Source: DAITQM01 sp039794245
GTDB lineage: Bacteria > Pseudomonadota > Gammaproteobacteria > Xanthomonadales > Wenzhouxiangellaceae
NCBI GenBank assembly: GCA_039794245.1
Contig: JBDIVS010000019.1
Location: 1-54,226, forward strand
Direction of reading: 5' to 3'
Length of the DNA: 54,226 bases
Part shown: positions 17,871-25,797 of the stretch, one piece after another
How positions within the stretch are numbered: position 1 is the first letter of the stretch
Layout of the letters: every line of letters begins with the position of its first letter
Made by a program: the position numbers and the translations under genes
The notes under the pieces: generated by a model
Databases searched by the model: none
What the model was told of the DNA's origin: nothing
What the model saw: the letters and a program-made list of their open reading frames with translations, nothing else

Positions 17871-17971
17871 AACGGTCAGCGCTGACTGGATAATCCGGGG
17901 TAATATGACCTGCCGGTGTGGCCGCAGTGCTGCACCGGCGAGGTTCCCCCGGTGCCGAGAATGCTTCCAAT

Positions 17972-18172
17972 ATGAAACGATTGTTGTACGCCTTCCCGGG
18001 CAACGATGCTCTGCGTGGCCAGGCCGCGCACGGCGTTTTTTTCGGTGCGGCGCTGCAGGAAATGCATTCGGCGGGTATCGCACAAATCGCGACCTGCAAC
18101 ACGATACCCCACGAAACGAACGCCATCGATATCAGCGGACTACTGAGCGAGGGCATTCGGAAATTGACATGA
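17972..18172 (+). pseudogene. Internally deleted ribose-phosphate pyrophosphokinase remnant
   Basis: The open frame encodes 66 residues. It begins MKRLLYAFPGNDAL, typical of the N-terminus of PRPP-synthetase-like proteins. After about 17 residues it jumps to a segment typical of their C-terminus (AAHGVFFGAALQEMHSAG, then CNTIPHETNAIDISGLL). The roughly 220 residues between, including the catalytic and PRPP-binding parts, are absent, yet the reading frame is kept. It cannot be an active kinase. It is the first of three gene remnants between the two copper operons. Confidence 0.65.
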
Positions 18173-18194
18173 TCCGAACGAACGAAGAGGATGA

Positions 18195-18405
18195 ATGACA
18201 ATGGTTATGCAACGTTTTCTGCGCGCTTTAAGCGGTCAGTTACGTGCTGTGCGTGCTGTTCGACTATCTGTTCCCGGCCCATGCCATGCACACTGCGTGG
18301 CAAGATATGCTGCCGGGATTCGAGTGGAACAGCGCCAGTGGTTTCATAATCGGGCTGGTGGAAAGCTACCTGTACGGCTGGTATATCGTTCTCGTGTGGG
18401 GCATA
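18195..18405 (+). pseudogene. Frameshifted, 3'-truncated DUF5676-like membrane protein
   Basis: Two frames must be joined. The frame from ATG 18195 gives MTMVMQRFLRALSG. The adjoining frame from about 18232 gives SYVLCVLFDYLFPAHAMH, then LLPGF-type residues and GFIIGLVESYLYGWYIVLVW, which match the DUF5676 two-helix membrane proteins. A single-base indel near 18226-18240 separates them; an in-frame TAA at 18229 closes the second frame upstream. The normal C-terminal VPLYNFF-like end is replaced after VLVW (about 18400) by sequence belonging to an opposite-strand fragment. Family proteins are often found near metal-resistance genes. Confidence 0.6.
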
Positions 18406-18527
18406 TCCAGATCGCTGATCGCACGCACCCGGTCACGGCCGGCAATTTCGAGCAACGGATATTCCGTGACGGTTAAATATCCGTTCGCCTGCAGGTATGC
18501 ATTCACGAGGGCAACCGCGGTATCCAT
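18400..18527 (-). pseudogene. N-terminal fragment of a conserved hypothetical protein
   Basis: On the minus strand an ATG at 18527 opens MDTAVALVNAYLQANGYLTV followed by TEYPLLEIAGRDRVRAISDLD. This is the N-terminus of a conserved protein family of unknown function that I recall by its V-N-A-Y-L-x-x-N-G-Y-F/L-T-V-T-E-Y-P opening and T/S-D-L-D. Only about 43 residues remain before the sequence runs into the DUF5676-like remnant in the opposite orientation, so this is a truncated gene at a recombination junction near 18400. Confidence 0.45.
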
Positions 18528-18551
18528 GTTAGCATGCAGATTTCGTTTGGT

Positions 18552-20738
18552 TTACACCTTGATACGGCGCAGCCGCAGCGCGTTGCCGATGACCGACACC
18601 GAACTCAAGCTCATCGCTGCGGCGGCGAGCATCGGCGAAAGCAGGATACCGAAGAAGGGATAGAGCACGCCGGCGGCGAGCGGCACGCCGAGGCTGTTGT
18701 AGGCGAAAGCGAAGAACAGATTCTGCTTGATGTTGGCGAGCGTCGCGCGGGAGAGCTTGCGCGCCCGGGCGATGCCGCGCAGGTCGCCCTTGATCAGCGT
18801 GACGCCGGCGCTCTCCATCGCCACGTCGGTCCCCGTGCCCATGGCGATGCCGACGTGCGCCTGCGCCAGGGCGGGCGCATCGTTGATGCCGTCGCCGGCC
18901 ATCGCGACGATGTGTCCTGTGGCTTGCAGTTTTTTCACCAGCGCTGCTTTGTCCTGGGGCAACACTTGGGAAAAAACCTGGTCGATGCCGAGCTTGCCGG
19001 CAACGGCCCGCGCGGTGGCGGCGGCATCGCCGGTAATCATGACAATGGTTATGCCTTCGTCATGAAGAGCGGCGATGGCCGCCGGTGTGGTTTGCTTGAG
19101 CGGATCGGAAACACCGAGGACCGCCGCGGCGGTGCCGCCGATCGCCACGAATATCGCAGTTTGTCCTGCGCTGCGCAAAGATTCGGCGTGTCCCGCCAGC
19201 GCCCCCGGATCGATGCCGAGATCGGCCAGCAAAGCCTGGTTGCCCAAAGCCGCGGCGATACCGCCGACCCGGCCGGTGACACCTTTGCCGGTAACCGAGG
19301 CGAACGCTTCTGCAACCCCAGGCTCGCAGCCGCGCGCCGCGGCGCCCTGGATGATCGCCGCGGCCAGTGGATGCTCGCTGCCACGCTCCAGGCTCGCGGC
19401 GATGCGCAGGATTTCACTTTCCGTGAATCCCGCCGCAGCGATGACTTCGGTCAATCGCGGCCGGCCTTCGGTCAAAGTCCCGGTCTTGTCCACGACCAGG
19501 GTGTCCACTTTGCGCAGCACCTCGATCGCCTCGGCGTTTTTGAACAACACGCCGAGATGGGCGCCTTTGCCGGTGGCAACCATGATGGACATCGGCGTCG
19601 CCAGGCCGAGGGCGCACGGGCAGGCAATGATCAGCACCGCGACGGCATTGACCAGCGCGTATGCGGCGCGCGGCTCCGGACCCAGGAACGACCAGCCGAT
19701 GAACGTCAAGACGGCGATGATCACCACTGCGGGGACGAAATACCCGGCGACGACGTCGGCCAGCTTCTGGATCGGGGCGCGCGAGCGTTGCGCCTCGGCA
19801 ACCATCTGTACGATCCGGGCGAGCAGGGTATCGGCGCCGACTTTTTCCGTTTCGATCACCAGCGAGCCGGTGCCGTTGATGGTGGCGCCGATGACCGGAT
19901 CGCCTGCTCCTTTGGCCACCGGCATCGGCTCGCCGGTGATCATGGATTCATCCACGGCGCTTTGCCCTTCCAGCACCCGGCCGTCCACGGGCACTTTTTC
20001 GCCGGGGCGGACACGCAGGCGGTCGCCGATCTGCACGCGGTCCAAGGCCACGTTTTCTTCGCTGCCGTCCGCGGCGATCCGCCGCGCGGTTTTCGGCGCC
20101 AGTCCCAACAATGCTTTGATCGCCGCGCCGGTTCGGCTGCGGGCCTTGAGTTCCAGCACCTGACCGAACAGAACCAGGGTGACGATCACTGCCGCCGCTT
20201 CGAAATACACGCCGACATGGCCGTCGGCGTCACGAAACGAGGCCGGAAAAATGCCGGGCGCCGCCGCCGCGACCACGCTGTAAGCGTAGGCGACCGCCAC
20301 ACCCAGGCCGATCAGGGTGAACATATTGAGGTTGCCGGTGGCGAGCGATTTTATGGCGCGGACGAAAAACGGCCAGCCGGCCCACAGCACCACCGGGCTG
20401 GCCAGGATCAGTTCCAGCCATTTTCCCGTGTTGGCCGGGATCGCCAGCGCGGCATCGAGCCCCGGCAGCACGTGGCCCATGGCTATAAAAAGCACCGGCA
20501 GCGTCAACACCGCGGCCAGCCAAAAGCGCCGCGTCATGTCCTTGAGTTCAGGATCCGCTGCGGCATCCGCCGCAGCCAGCACCGGCTCCAGTGCCATGCC
20601 GCACTTGGGACAATCGCCGGGCTCCGCGCGGATGATTTCCGGGTGCATGGGGCAGGTCCATCGCCCGGCAACCGCTGCCGCCGGTGGCCGGCGGGCGGCC
20701 GTACCGGCTTCATGGTGCGGGCAGCAGTGTTCGCTCAT
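18552..20738 (-). CDS. copA: Copper-translocating P1B-type ATPase with zinc-ribbon-like metal-binding N-terminus
   Basis: This 728-residue P1B ATPase exports Cu(I) from the cytosol. The N-terminus has HCCPHH and a heavy-metal-binding module (TCPMHPEI...CPKCGMALEP) instead of classical GMTCxxC HMA domains. Motifs run in order: TGEPMPV (actuator), the CPCALGLATP transport site in membrane helix 6 (about residue 374), DKTGTLT phosphorylation site (about 418), HPLAAAI, and GDGINDAPAL. The ending RLRRIKV is typical. The ATG at 20738 is preferred to TTG 20744, though no strong ribosome site is visible for either. It lies 78 bp downstream of the DoxX gene on the same strand, making it the likely last gene of the hvf operon. 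Confidence 0.93.
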   Translation of the reverse strand: MSEHCCPHHEAGTAARRPPAAAVAGRWTCPMHPEIIRAEPGDCPKCGMALEPVLAAADAAADPELKDMTRRFWLAAVLTLPVLFIAMGHVLPGLDAALAIPANTGKWLELILASPVVLWAGWPFFVRAIKSLATGNLNMFTLIGLGVAVAYAYSVVAAAAPGIFPASFRDADGHVGVYFEAAAVIVTLVLFGQVLELKARSRTGAAIKALLGLAPKTARRIAADGSEENVALDRVQIGDRLRVRPGEKVPVDGRVLEGQSAVDESMITGEPMPVAKGAGDPVIGATINGTGSLVIETEKVGADTLLARIVQMVAEAQRSRAPIQKLADVVAGYFVPAVVIIAVLTFIGWSFLGPEPRAAYALVNAVAVLIIACPCALGLATPMSIMVATGKGAHLGVLFKNAEAIEVLRKVDTLVVDKTGTLTEGRPRLTEVIAAAGFTESEILRIAASLERGSEHPLAAAIIQGAAARGCEPGVAEAFASVTGKGVTGRVGGIAAALGNQALLADLGIDPGALAGHAESLRSAGQTAIFVAIGGTAAAVLGVSDPLKQTTPAAIAALHDEGITIVMITGDAAATARAVAGKLGIDQVFSQVLPQDKAALVKKLQATGHIVAMAGDGINDAPALAQAHVGIAMGTGTDVAMESAGVTLIKGDLRGIARARKLSRATLANIKQNLFFAFAYNSLGVPLAAGVLYPFFGILLSPMLAAAAMSLSSVSVIGNALRLRRIKV

Positions 20739-20816
20739 CGCCAAGAGGGTGGGTTATCGACCAGGCTATTATGGCACGGGCCAGGCCCGTGCCCGATGGG
20801 TCGGATCGCCCGCCGG

Positions 20817-21440
20817 TCAAGTGCCAACGATACCAGTCCGCCGGCCCAGCCAGTAATCGGCGCTGACGAACCGGCCGCCGCCGAGGTAGATGAGGGCGAG
20901 CAGCATGACCAGGTAGGTCGCGGCGAATTCGATGCCGTTGTTCAAGATGCTAACGCTGCCTTCACCGGTCAGCCAGGAATAATTTCCGTGCTCCTTGAGC
21001 AGCGAGCGGATCTTGTCCAACCGGTCGATCGCCGCCGAGGCGTCCTCGAACTGGAACGGCCCGAGATGGCTGGAAGCGAAGGCCGACATCGGGTCGGCGA
21101 TGGCCTGCCAGCCGTTGGCCCAATGCACTTTGACGATCGCGACCAGCATCGTCAACAACAGCGGGATCGAAATCAAACGTGTACCGAAGCCGAAGAGCAG
21201 CATCAAGGCGCCGGCGACTTCGGTCGCGGTCGCCAGAAAAGCCATCAGCGCCGGCAAAGGCAGGCCCAGCCCCCAATCCGGGTTGCCGAACCAGGCGACC
21301 GTGCCCTGGAAACCGTAAACCTTGTTCATCCCCGAAACCCAGAATACCGGTGCCAGGTAGAGGCGGAGCGCCAGCGGGGCGAGGAAATCGACGCGGCGGA
21401 TCGTGTTCAGAAATTTTTGATAAAGATTGGCAAGAGACAT
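20817..21440 (-). CDS. hvfX: DoxX family membrane protein (HvfX-like)
   Basis: The 207-residue protein has four hydrophobic segments of the DoxX/TQO-small-subunit type, beginning RLYLAPVFWVSGMNKVYGF. FLATATEVAGALMLLFGFGTRL and IPLLLTMLVAIVKVHWANGW follow. An extra hydrophilic stretch (about 115-155) precedes the last helix, as in DoxX proteins encoded in MNIO (DUF692) clusters. AGGAG is 7 bp before the ATG. It follows hvfA, hvfB and hvfC on the same strand. The role in these clusters is not settled; quinone-linked redox support is one inference. Confidence 0.85.
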   Translation of the reverse strand: MSLANLYQKFLNTIRRVDFLAPLALRLYLAPVFWVSGMNKVYGFQGTVAWFGNPDWGLGLPLPALMAFLATATEVAGALMLLFGFGTRLISIPLLLTMLVAIVKVHWANGWQAIADPMSAFASSHLGPFQFEDASAAIDRLDKIRSLLKEHGNYSWLTGEGSVSILNNGIEFAATYLVMLLALIYLGGGRFVSADYWLGRRTGIVGT

Positions 21441-21548
21441 GCAAAGCTCCTGGTGGTGGCTGCCGTTGTGAAATTCGGTTGGGAACCCGGGTCGTCGCCA
21501 GGTTCGTCTTCTTGCACTGAACCGGGAGTAATGGCTCCAGGGTGGCCG

Positions 21549-22322
21549 TTACGGGGCACTGCCCTGCGGCGCGGTGCCGAGGATGATTTCGCGCTGCTGC
21601 CAGTCGGTCATCTGGGCCAGGCCGCGGGCGAGCCAGTCCGGCTCGGCGGCCGCAATGCCTAGTTCGCCGGCCAGCGCCCTGAGCACCTGGCGGCCGCTCT
21701 TATCGCGGTTGGCTTGCAGGCGATCGAAGAGTACGGCACTCAGCGGCTTGAGCTGCATGAAGCGGACGCGGTCGTCGCGGCGCCGGTAGATCAGAAGCTG
21801 GGTCGGATCGGCGGGCGGCTCGGCCGGCTGATATTCGGGGCGCAGGCGGTGCACCGGGAAGCGGTAGGCGTAACGGCGGGCGAGCGGCGAGACCTGGGGC
21901 CGGCCGGCGATCAGGTCGCCGTCCGGGATGCAAGGCACCTCGTCGAGATCGGCCGGGTCCATGCCGACCGCCAGTTCGGCCCATTCATAATGCGCCAGTT
22001 CAAGCATAAACGGCGGATCGCCGGCCGCCGGCCGGCCTGCATCTTGCAGGTACTGCAAAAATTCGCGCCCGAGTTCGGGAAACAACGGGGTGTGGGCGCG
22101 GTGGCGGCACATGAAATCGCGGATCAGCTTCGCCCACGCTTCATCGCCGACGATTTTTTTGAGAACCGGAAAATGGCTGGCTAGCAGGTTTTTGATGTTG
22201 TTGAAAAACAACGAACGGTAAACCGCCATGCGCCGATCCTCGATCCCTTCCGGTGCGGTACAGCCCCGGGGGTCACGGATATGGCCGGCGAAGCGGAACT
22301 GCAGTTCGGCCAGATCAGCCAT
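21549..22322 (-). CDS. hvfC: DUF2063/HvfC family partner protein of the MNIO enzyme
   Basis: The 257-residue protein starts at ATG 22322, overlapping the HvfB stop by 8 bp. The N-terminal ~100 residues match the putative DNA-binding DUF2063 fold (RRMAVYRSLFFNNIKNLLASHFPVL and a DFMCRHRAHTPLFPELGREFL segment). The rest contains ELAHYEWAELAV and a C-terminal domain with PTQLLIYRRRDDRVRFMQL. In MNIO clusters this protein is thought to bind and present the precursor peptide to the DUF692 enzyme. Conserved pairing with HvfB supports that reading here. A longer frame to 22370 would begin deep inside hvfB and is rejected. Confidence 0.88.
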   Translation of the reverse strand: MADLAELQFRFAGHIRDPRGCTAPEGIEDRRMAVYRSLFFNNIKNLLASHFPVLKKIVGDEAWAKLIRDFMCRHRAHTPLFPELGREFLQYLQDAGRPAAGDPPFMLELAHYEWAELAVGMDPADLDEVPCIPDGDLIAGRPQVSPLARRYAYRFPVHRLRPEYQPAEPPADPTQLLIYRRRDDRVRFMQLKPLSAVLFDRLQANRDKSGRQVLRALAGELGIAAAEPDWLARGLAQMTDWQQREIILGTAPQGSAP

Positions 22323-23190
22323 GGATGCCGGCCAAGTCGCACGCGCCGTCCGCTGCCGTGAAAGCGCCATGCCGCTGCTGCAAACGCCGTATGGCCTCGA
22401 CCTCGGCCAAAAGCTCGGGCACCGGCGGGATGTTGAAATCGCGTTCGAGCAGGGTCGGCAGCGGCCCGAAGCGCCGGTAGGCGTGGTCCAGCAGGTTCCA
22501 CACCGGATCGATCACCGCCGCGCCGTGGGTGTCGATGATCAGGTCTTCGGCTTCGTTGTAATGGCCGGCGACGTGAACATAAAGGATACGCTCGCCGGGC
22601 AGGGCTTCGAGAAATGCCACCGGGTCGTAGCGATGGTTGACGCTGTTGACGTAGATGTTGTTGACGTCGAGCAAAAGATCGCAGTCCGCTTCCTCGAGGA
22701 CGGCGTTGATGAAGTCGATTTCGCGCATCTCGCGGCCGGGCGCCGCATAGTACGAGACATTTTCGATCGCGATCCGCTGTTCGAGGATTTCCTGCACGCG
22801 GCGGATGCGCGATGCGACGTAGCCCACGGCCTCGGCGGTGAACGGAATCGGCATCAGGTCGTAGAGGTGGCCGTCGTCGGAGCAATAGCTCAAGTGTTCG
22901 CTGTAGGCGCGGATGTTGTGCGCCGTAAGGAAGCGCTTGACCTTGACGACAAAGGTTTCGTCGAGCGGGGCCGGACCGCCGAGTGACAGCGACAGGCCGT
23001 GGCAAATGAAGGGAAAACGGGCGGTATAGTCGCCAAGGGCGCGGCCCAGGCGGCCGCCGACGTTGATCCAGTTCTCAGGCGCGATCTCCATGAACGAGAC
23101 CGCCGAGAGGTCGTGATGCCGCAGCGGGCCCAATAGGGCCCGCCGCAGACCGAGTCCGGCGCCGATGACTGGCGAGGAACGGTTTTTCAT
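22315..23190 (-). CDS. hvfB: MNIO-family (DUF692) multinuclear iron peptide-modifying oxidase
   Basis: The 291-residue TIM-barrel enzyme has the DUF692/MNIO ligand pattern: H64 (CHGLSLSLG), E98-H99 (SEHLSYC), E143-N144 (IENVSYY), D175 and N177 (DVNNIYVNSVNH), H206/H210 (HVAGH), D220-H222 (DTHG) and E249 (ERDFN). MNIO enzymes use two or three iron ions and O2 to modify cysteines in ribosomal peptides. For EGKCG-type substrates the known product carries oxazolone and thioamide groups that bind copper. The precursor hvfA ends 43 bp upstream and the partner hvfC overlaps downstream. Ligand roles are assigned by family analogy. Confidence 0.93.
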   Translation of the reverse strand: MKNRSSPVIGAGLGLRRALLGPLRHHDLSAVSFMEIAPENWINVGGRLGRALGDYTARFPFICHGLSLSLGGPAPLDETFVVKVKRFLTAHNIRAYSEHLSYCSDDGHLYDLMPIPFTAEAVGYVASRIRRVQEILEQRIAIENVSYYAAPGREMREIDFINAVLEEADCDLLLDVNNIYVNSVNHRYDPVAFLEALPGERILYVHVAGHYNEAEDLIIDTHGAAVIDPVWNLLDHAYRRFGPLPTLLERDFNIPPVPELLAEVEAIRRLQQRHGAFTAADGACDLAGIHG

Positions 23191-23232
23191 GGCACGAAGT
23201 GCGCGCCGCTCGGAAGCAACGAGCGGGCCGGC

Positions 23233-23610
23233 TCAGACGGCGCCGCCACAAGAGCCTTCGTCACCTTCGTGATCGCCGCCCTTGTCGCCGCCGCATTTGC
23301 CTTCGCCGCAAGAGCCTTCGTCACCTTCGTGATCGCCGCCCTTGCCTTCGCCGCAAGAGCCTTCGTCACCTTCGTGATCGCCGCCCTTGTCGCCGCCGCA
23401 CTTGCCTTCGCCGCACTTGCCTTCGCCGCACTTGCCTTCGCCTTCCTGGTCGCCACCGGCGAGCATGAAGCCGGCATCGAGATCGACCGCGCCGAAAGCG
23501 AGGTCGGTGCTGGCGGCGCTGGCGGTGCCGCCGAGGGCCAGGGAAGTGAGCAGCGCGGTGCCGATGGCGGCTGCCACGGGCTTGATCGAGTTGCGCTTAT
23601 CAGCAGTCAT
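23233..23610 (-). CDS. hvfA: HvfA-like RiPP precursor with EGKCG/EGSCG repeats
   Basis: This is a 125-residue secreted precursor. It has a perfect AGGAGG before the ATG at 23610 and a Sec signal peptide (cleavage near ASA, residue 32-33). The C-terminal half is a Gly/Asp/Glu/Lys/Cys repeat region with seven cysteines (61, 66, 71, 86, 101, 106, 121). EGKCG occurs at 58-62, 63-67, 68-72 and 103-107. A variant EGSCG occurs at 83-87, 98-102 and 118-122. A cysteine-less EGKGG sits at 88-92. GGDHEGD modules separate the variant motifs. EGKCG cysteines are the known targets of HvfB-type enzymes, so this protein is probably the substrate of the next two gene products. Confidence 0.9.
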   Translation of the reverse strand: MTADKRNSIKPVAAAIGTALLTSLALGGTASAASTDLAFGAVDLDAGFMLAGGDQEGEGKCGEGKCGEGKCGGDKGGDHEGDEGSCGEGKGGDHEGDEGSCGEGKCGGDKGGDHEGDEGSCGGAV

Positions 23611-23831
23611 GTTGAACCTCCTGAGGTCATGGAATGGAACCGGTAAAAACGGATGTACATCAATCGCATTTGAGAGCAGGGCCAGAATAGCATGCCCGGA
23701 TGACGCACGGTAAACGCCGGGTTCGGGATCCCCCTGATTCCGGTTGTCGTGCAATACCCCTTGCCCGAGTTGCGCGTTCCGGCGTTCACTCCGGCAATCG
23801 GAGTTTAAGACCGCGGAAATACGAAAATCTT
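23611..23831 (-). promoter_or_regulatory. hvfA upstream region
   Basis: This is a 221-bp gap between nth and hvfA. On the minus strand a TATTCT -10-like box lies about 80 bp before the hvfA ATG (near 23686-23691), with only a weak -35. A short inverted repeat, ACTCCG/CGGAGT around 23791-23807, lies just after nth and has no T-run, so it is not a clear terminator. I see no recognisable copper-responsive operator. Confidence 0.3.
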
Positions 23832-24470
23832 TCATTCTCGTCCGGCCTGCTGCACCCAGTCGCACAGGTCGGCCACCGGGCAGGCCGCGCAATGCGGTTT
23901 ACGGGCGGTGCAGCAGTAGCGGCCGTGCAGGATCAGCCAGTGGTGGGCATGCCGAAGGTAGCGCGGCGGGGTGACTTTGAGCAGGGCGCGCTCGACGGCC
24001 AGCGGCGTCTTGCCCGGTGCCAGCCCGGTGCGGTTGGCAACCCGGAAAATATGGGTATCGACGGCGATCGTCGGCCGGCCGAACGCAACATTCAAGATGA
24101 CGTTGGCGGTCTTGCGACCGACGCCCGGCAGCCCCTCCAACGCCTCGCGGGAGTCCGGCACCTCGCCGCCGTAACGGTCGATCAGGATCCTGCAAGCGGC
24201 GATCAGGTGGCGGGCCTTGCCCCGGTACAGGCCGATATTGCGGATCAGCGGGATCAGACCCTCCTCGCCCAGAGCGAGCAGGGCTTTTGGGGTATTGGCC
24301 AGCGGAAACAGGCGGCGCGTCGCACGGTTGACGGAGCGGTCGGTGGCCTGGGCCGAGAGGACGACCGCGACGAGGAGTTCGAAGGGACTCGTATACTCGA
24401 GTTCGCTTTGCGGTTCCGGCCGGGCCGCCGCCAGACGGGCAAAAAAGGTTTCGCGCTGGCTGGCGTTCAT
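23832..24470 (-). CDS. nth: Endonuclease III
   Basis: The 212-residue DNA glycosylase/AP lyase has the helix-hairpin-helix LEGLPGVGRKTANVILNVAFG with the catalytic lysine (GRKTA) and the catalytic aspartate in VDTHIFRVANR. The C-terminal [4Fe-4S] motif is C-x6-C-x2-C-x5-C (CTARKPHCAACPVADLC). It removes oxidised pyrimidines. ATG 24470 overlaps the rsxE stop, so nth is the last gene of the rsx operon, as in E. coli. Confidence 0.97.
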   Translation of the reverse strand: MNASQRETFFARLAAARPEPQSELEYTSPFELLVAVVLSAQATDRSVNRATRRLFPLANTPKALLALGEEGLIPLIRNIGLYRGKARHLIAACRILIDRYGGEVPDSREALEGLPGVGRKTANVILNVAFGRPTIAVDTHIFRVANRTGLAPGKTPLAVERALLKVTPPRYLRHAHHWLILHGRYCCTARKPHCAACPVADLCDWVQQAGRE

Positions 24471-25174
24471 CGGGCCACTTGCGCCGCCCCGGTTGCATCT
24501 ATTCGGGGCGCGGCCCGGATTTCGAGCCGGCGCCGGGCGGCAATGACCAGGGCGAGCAGGATAAACGCGCCGGGCGGCAGCAGGGCAAGTAACAGGCCGC
24601 GGTGGCCGGTCACGCTGCCGATCGTCCAGCCGGCGGCCGCCGGGCCGAACAACAGTTCGGCGTCGCGCAGCACACTGCCGTGGCCGAGCCATTCGCGCAG
24701 CGTGCCGAGCAGCAGCAGGGCGAGCAGAAACCCGACCCCGTAGGCCGCCCCGTCGCGCAGCGCGGCGAGCGGCGGGTGGTGCCGGGCATAGGCTTCGGCG
24801 CGGGCCAAGATGGTGCAGTTGGTGACGACCAGCGGCACATAGATGCCGAGTCGCAAGTACAACTCGTGAAACCAGGCGGCCAGGATCATCTCCGCGGCGC
24901 TGACCGCCCCGGCGATGATCAGCACTGCGACCGCGATCCGGATCTCGGGGCTGAGCCAGCGGCGCAGCAATGAGACCAGTGTATTGCTGGCGAGCAGCGT
25001 GAACAGCGTGACCAGGCCGAGGGTCAGCGCCTGGGTCACAGTGGTGGTGATCGCCAGCAACGGGCACAGGCCGAGCAACTGGACCAGCGCCGGGTTGTCG
25101 CGCCAGATGCCGGCGGCAAGGGGCATCGCCGGTTTTGCCGGCAGGGCCTGGGCGGCCGGTAGCGTCGCGCTCAT
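24467..25174 (-). CDS. rsxE: Electron transport complex subunit RsxE/RnfE
   Basis: The 235-residue membrane subunit has six predicted helices with NPALVQLLGLCPLLAITTTV and LGIYVPLVVTNCTILARAEA, the RnfE signatures; the VTNC motif is shared with its paralogue RsxA. RnfA and RnfE form the membrane channel holding an Fe-S cluster. It overlaps rsxG by 4 bp upstream and nth by 4 bp downstream. Confidence 0.96.
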   Translation of the reverse strand: MSATLPAAQALPAKPAMPLAAGIWRDNPALVQLLGLCPLLAITTTVTQALTLGLVTLFTLLASNTLVSLLRRWLSPEIRIAVAVLIIAGAVSAAEMILAAWFHELYLRLGIYVPLVVTNCTILARAEAYARHHPPLAALRDGAAYGVGFLLALLLLGTLREWLGHGSVLRDAELLFGPAAAGWTIGSVTGHRGLLLALLPPGAFILLALVIAARRRLEIRAAPRIDATGAAQVAR

Positions 25175-25797
25175 TGCCCCTTCTCCACGGCCGGGAGATC
25201 GCCCCGGTGGGCGGTGTCGTATTCGAGCACCCGGCGGACGGCATCGGTGACCGCCTTAGAGGTGATGGTCGCGCCGCTGATCGTCTCGAACGCCCCGCCC
25301 AGCCGGTTTGGCCGCCAAGCCGCGGCCGGCGGATCGCCGAGCCGGCGCCCTTCGAACTGGGTGATCCAGGTGCTTTTTCCGGCCTCGATTCGATCGCCGA
25401 GACCCGGTGTTTCACGGTGGTCGGTGACCCGGACCGCGGTGATCCGGCCGGCCGGATCGACGCCGACCAGAAGCTCGATCGCCCCGCCGTAGCCCTGGCC
25501 GGTGGTGACGGCGTACACCCAGGCGGCGGGCCGGCCTTTGTGGCTGGCCCGGTAGACGCCGTTCGGATCGCCGGCGTGCACCGGGTGCAGGGCGGTAAAG
25601 CTGGCAGCAAGCGAATTGTCGTAGTCGATGCCGGGCAGCATCTGGGCGAGCAGCGCTTCGGCGGCGGCCCGCCGCTCGGCCTCGATTCGCGGCCGGCTGA
25701 AATGATCGACGACGACCAGCACGCTGCTGACCAGAAGAGCGCTAGCGGCCAGCGCCGCGATACTTTGCCAGGCGGCCGGGCGGTCGGTGCCGTTCAT
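25171..25797 (-). CDS. rsxG: Electron transport complex subunit RsxG/RnfG
   Basis: The 208-residue protein has one N-terminal membrane helix (residues 10-30) and a periplasmic FMN-binding domain. The covalent flavinylation motif ETISGATITSKAV is present near residue 175, with the second threonine as the expected FMN site. Length is normal for RnfG. It overlaps rsxD and rsxE by 4 bp each. Confidence 0.96.
   Translation of the reverse strand: MNGTDRPAAWQSIAALAASALLVSSVLVVVDHFSRPRIEAERRAAAEALLAQMLPGIDYDNSLAASFTALHPVHAGDPNGVYRASHKGRPAAWVYAVTTGQGYGGAIELLVGVDPAGRITAVRVTDHRETPGLGDRIEAGKSTWITQFEGRRLGDPPAAAWRPNRLGGAFETISGATITSKAVTDAVRRVLEYDTAHRGDLPAVEKGQ

Noticed and set aside
18534..21662. A 1042-codon open frame on the plus strand
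   Set aside because: It is antisense to copA and doxX, which match known families with all motifs. Its composition is that of a high-GC shadow frame and it has no recognisable domain.
23244..23468. Arg/His/Cys-rich plus-strand frame over hvfA
   Set aside because: It mirrors the repeats of the EGKCG precursor. The minus-strand gene has a perfect ribosome site, a signal peptide and operon context.
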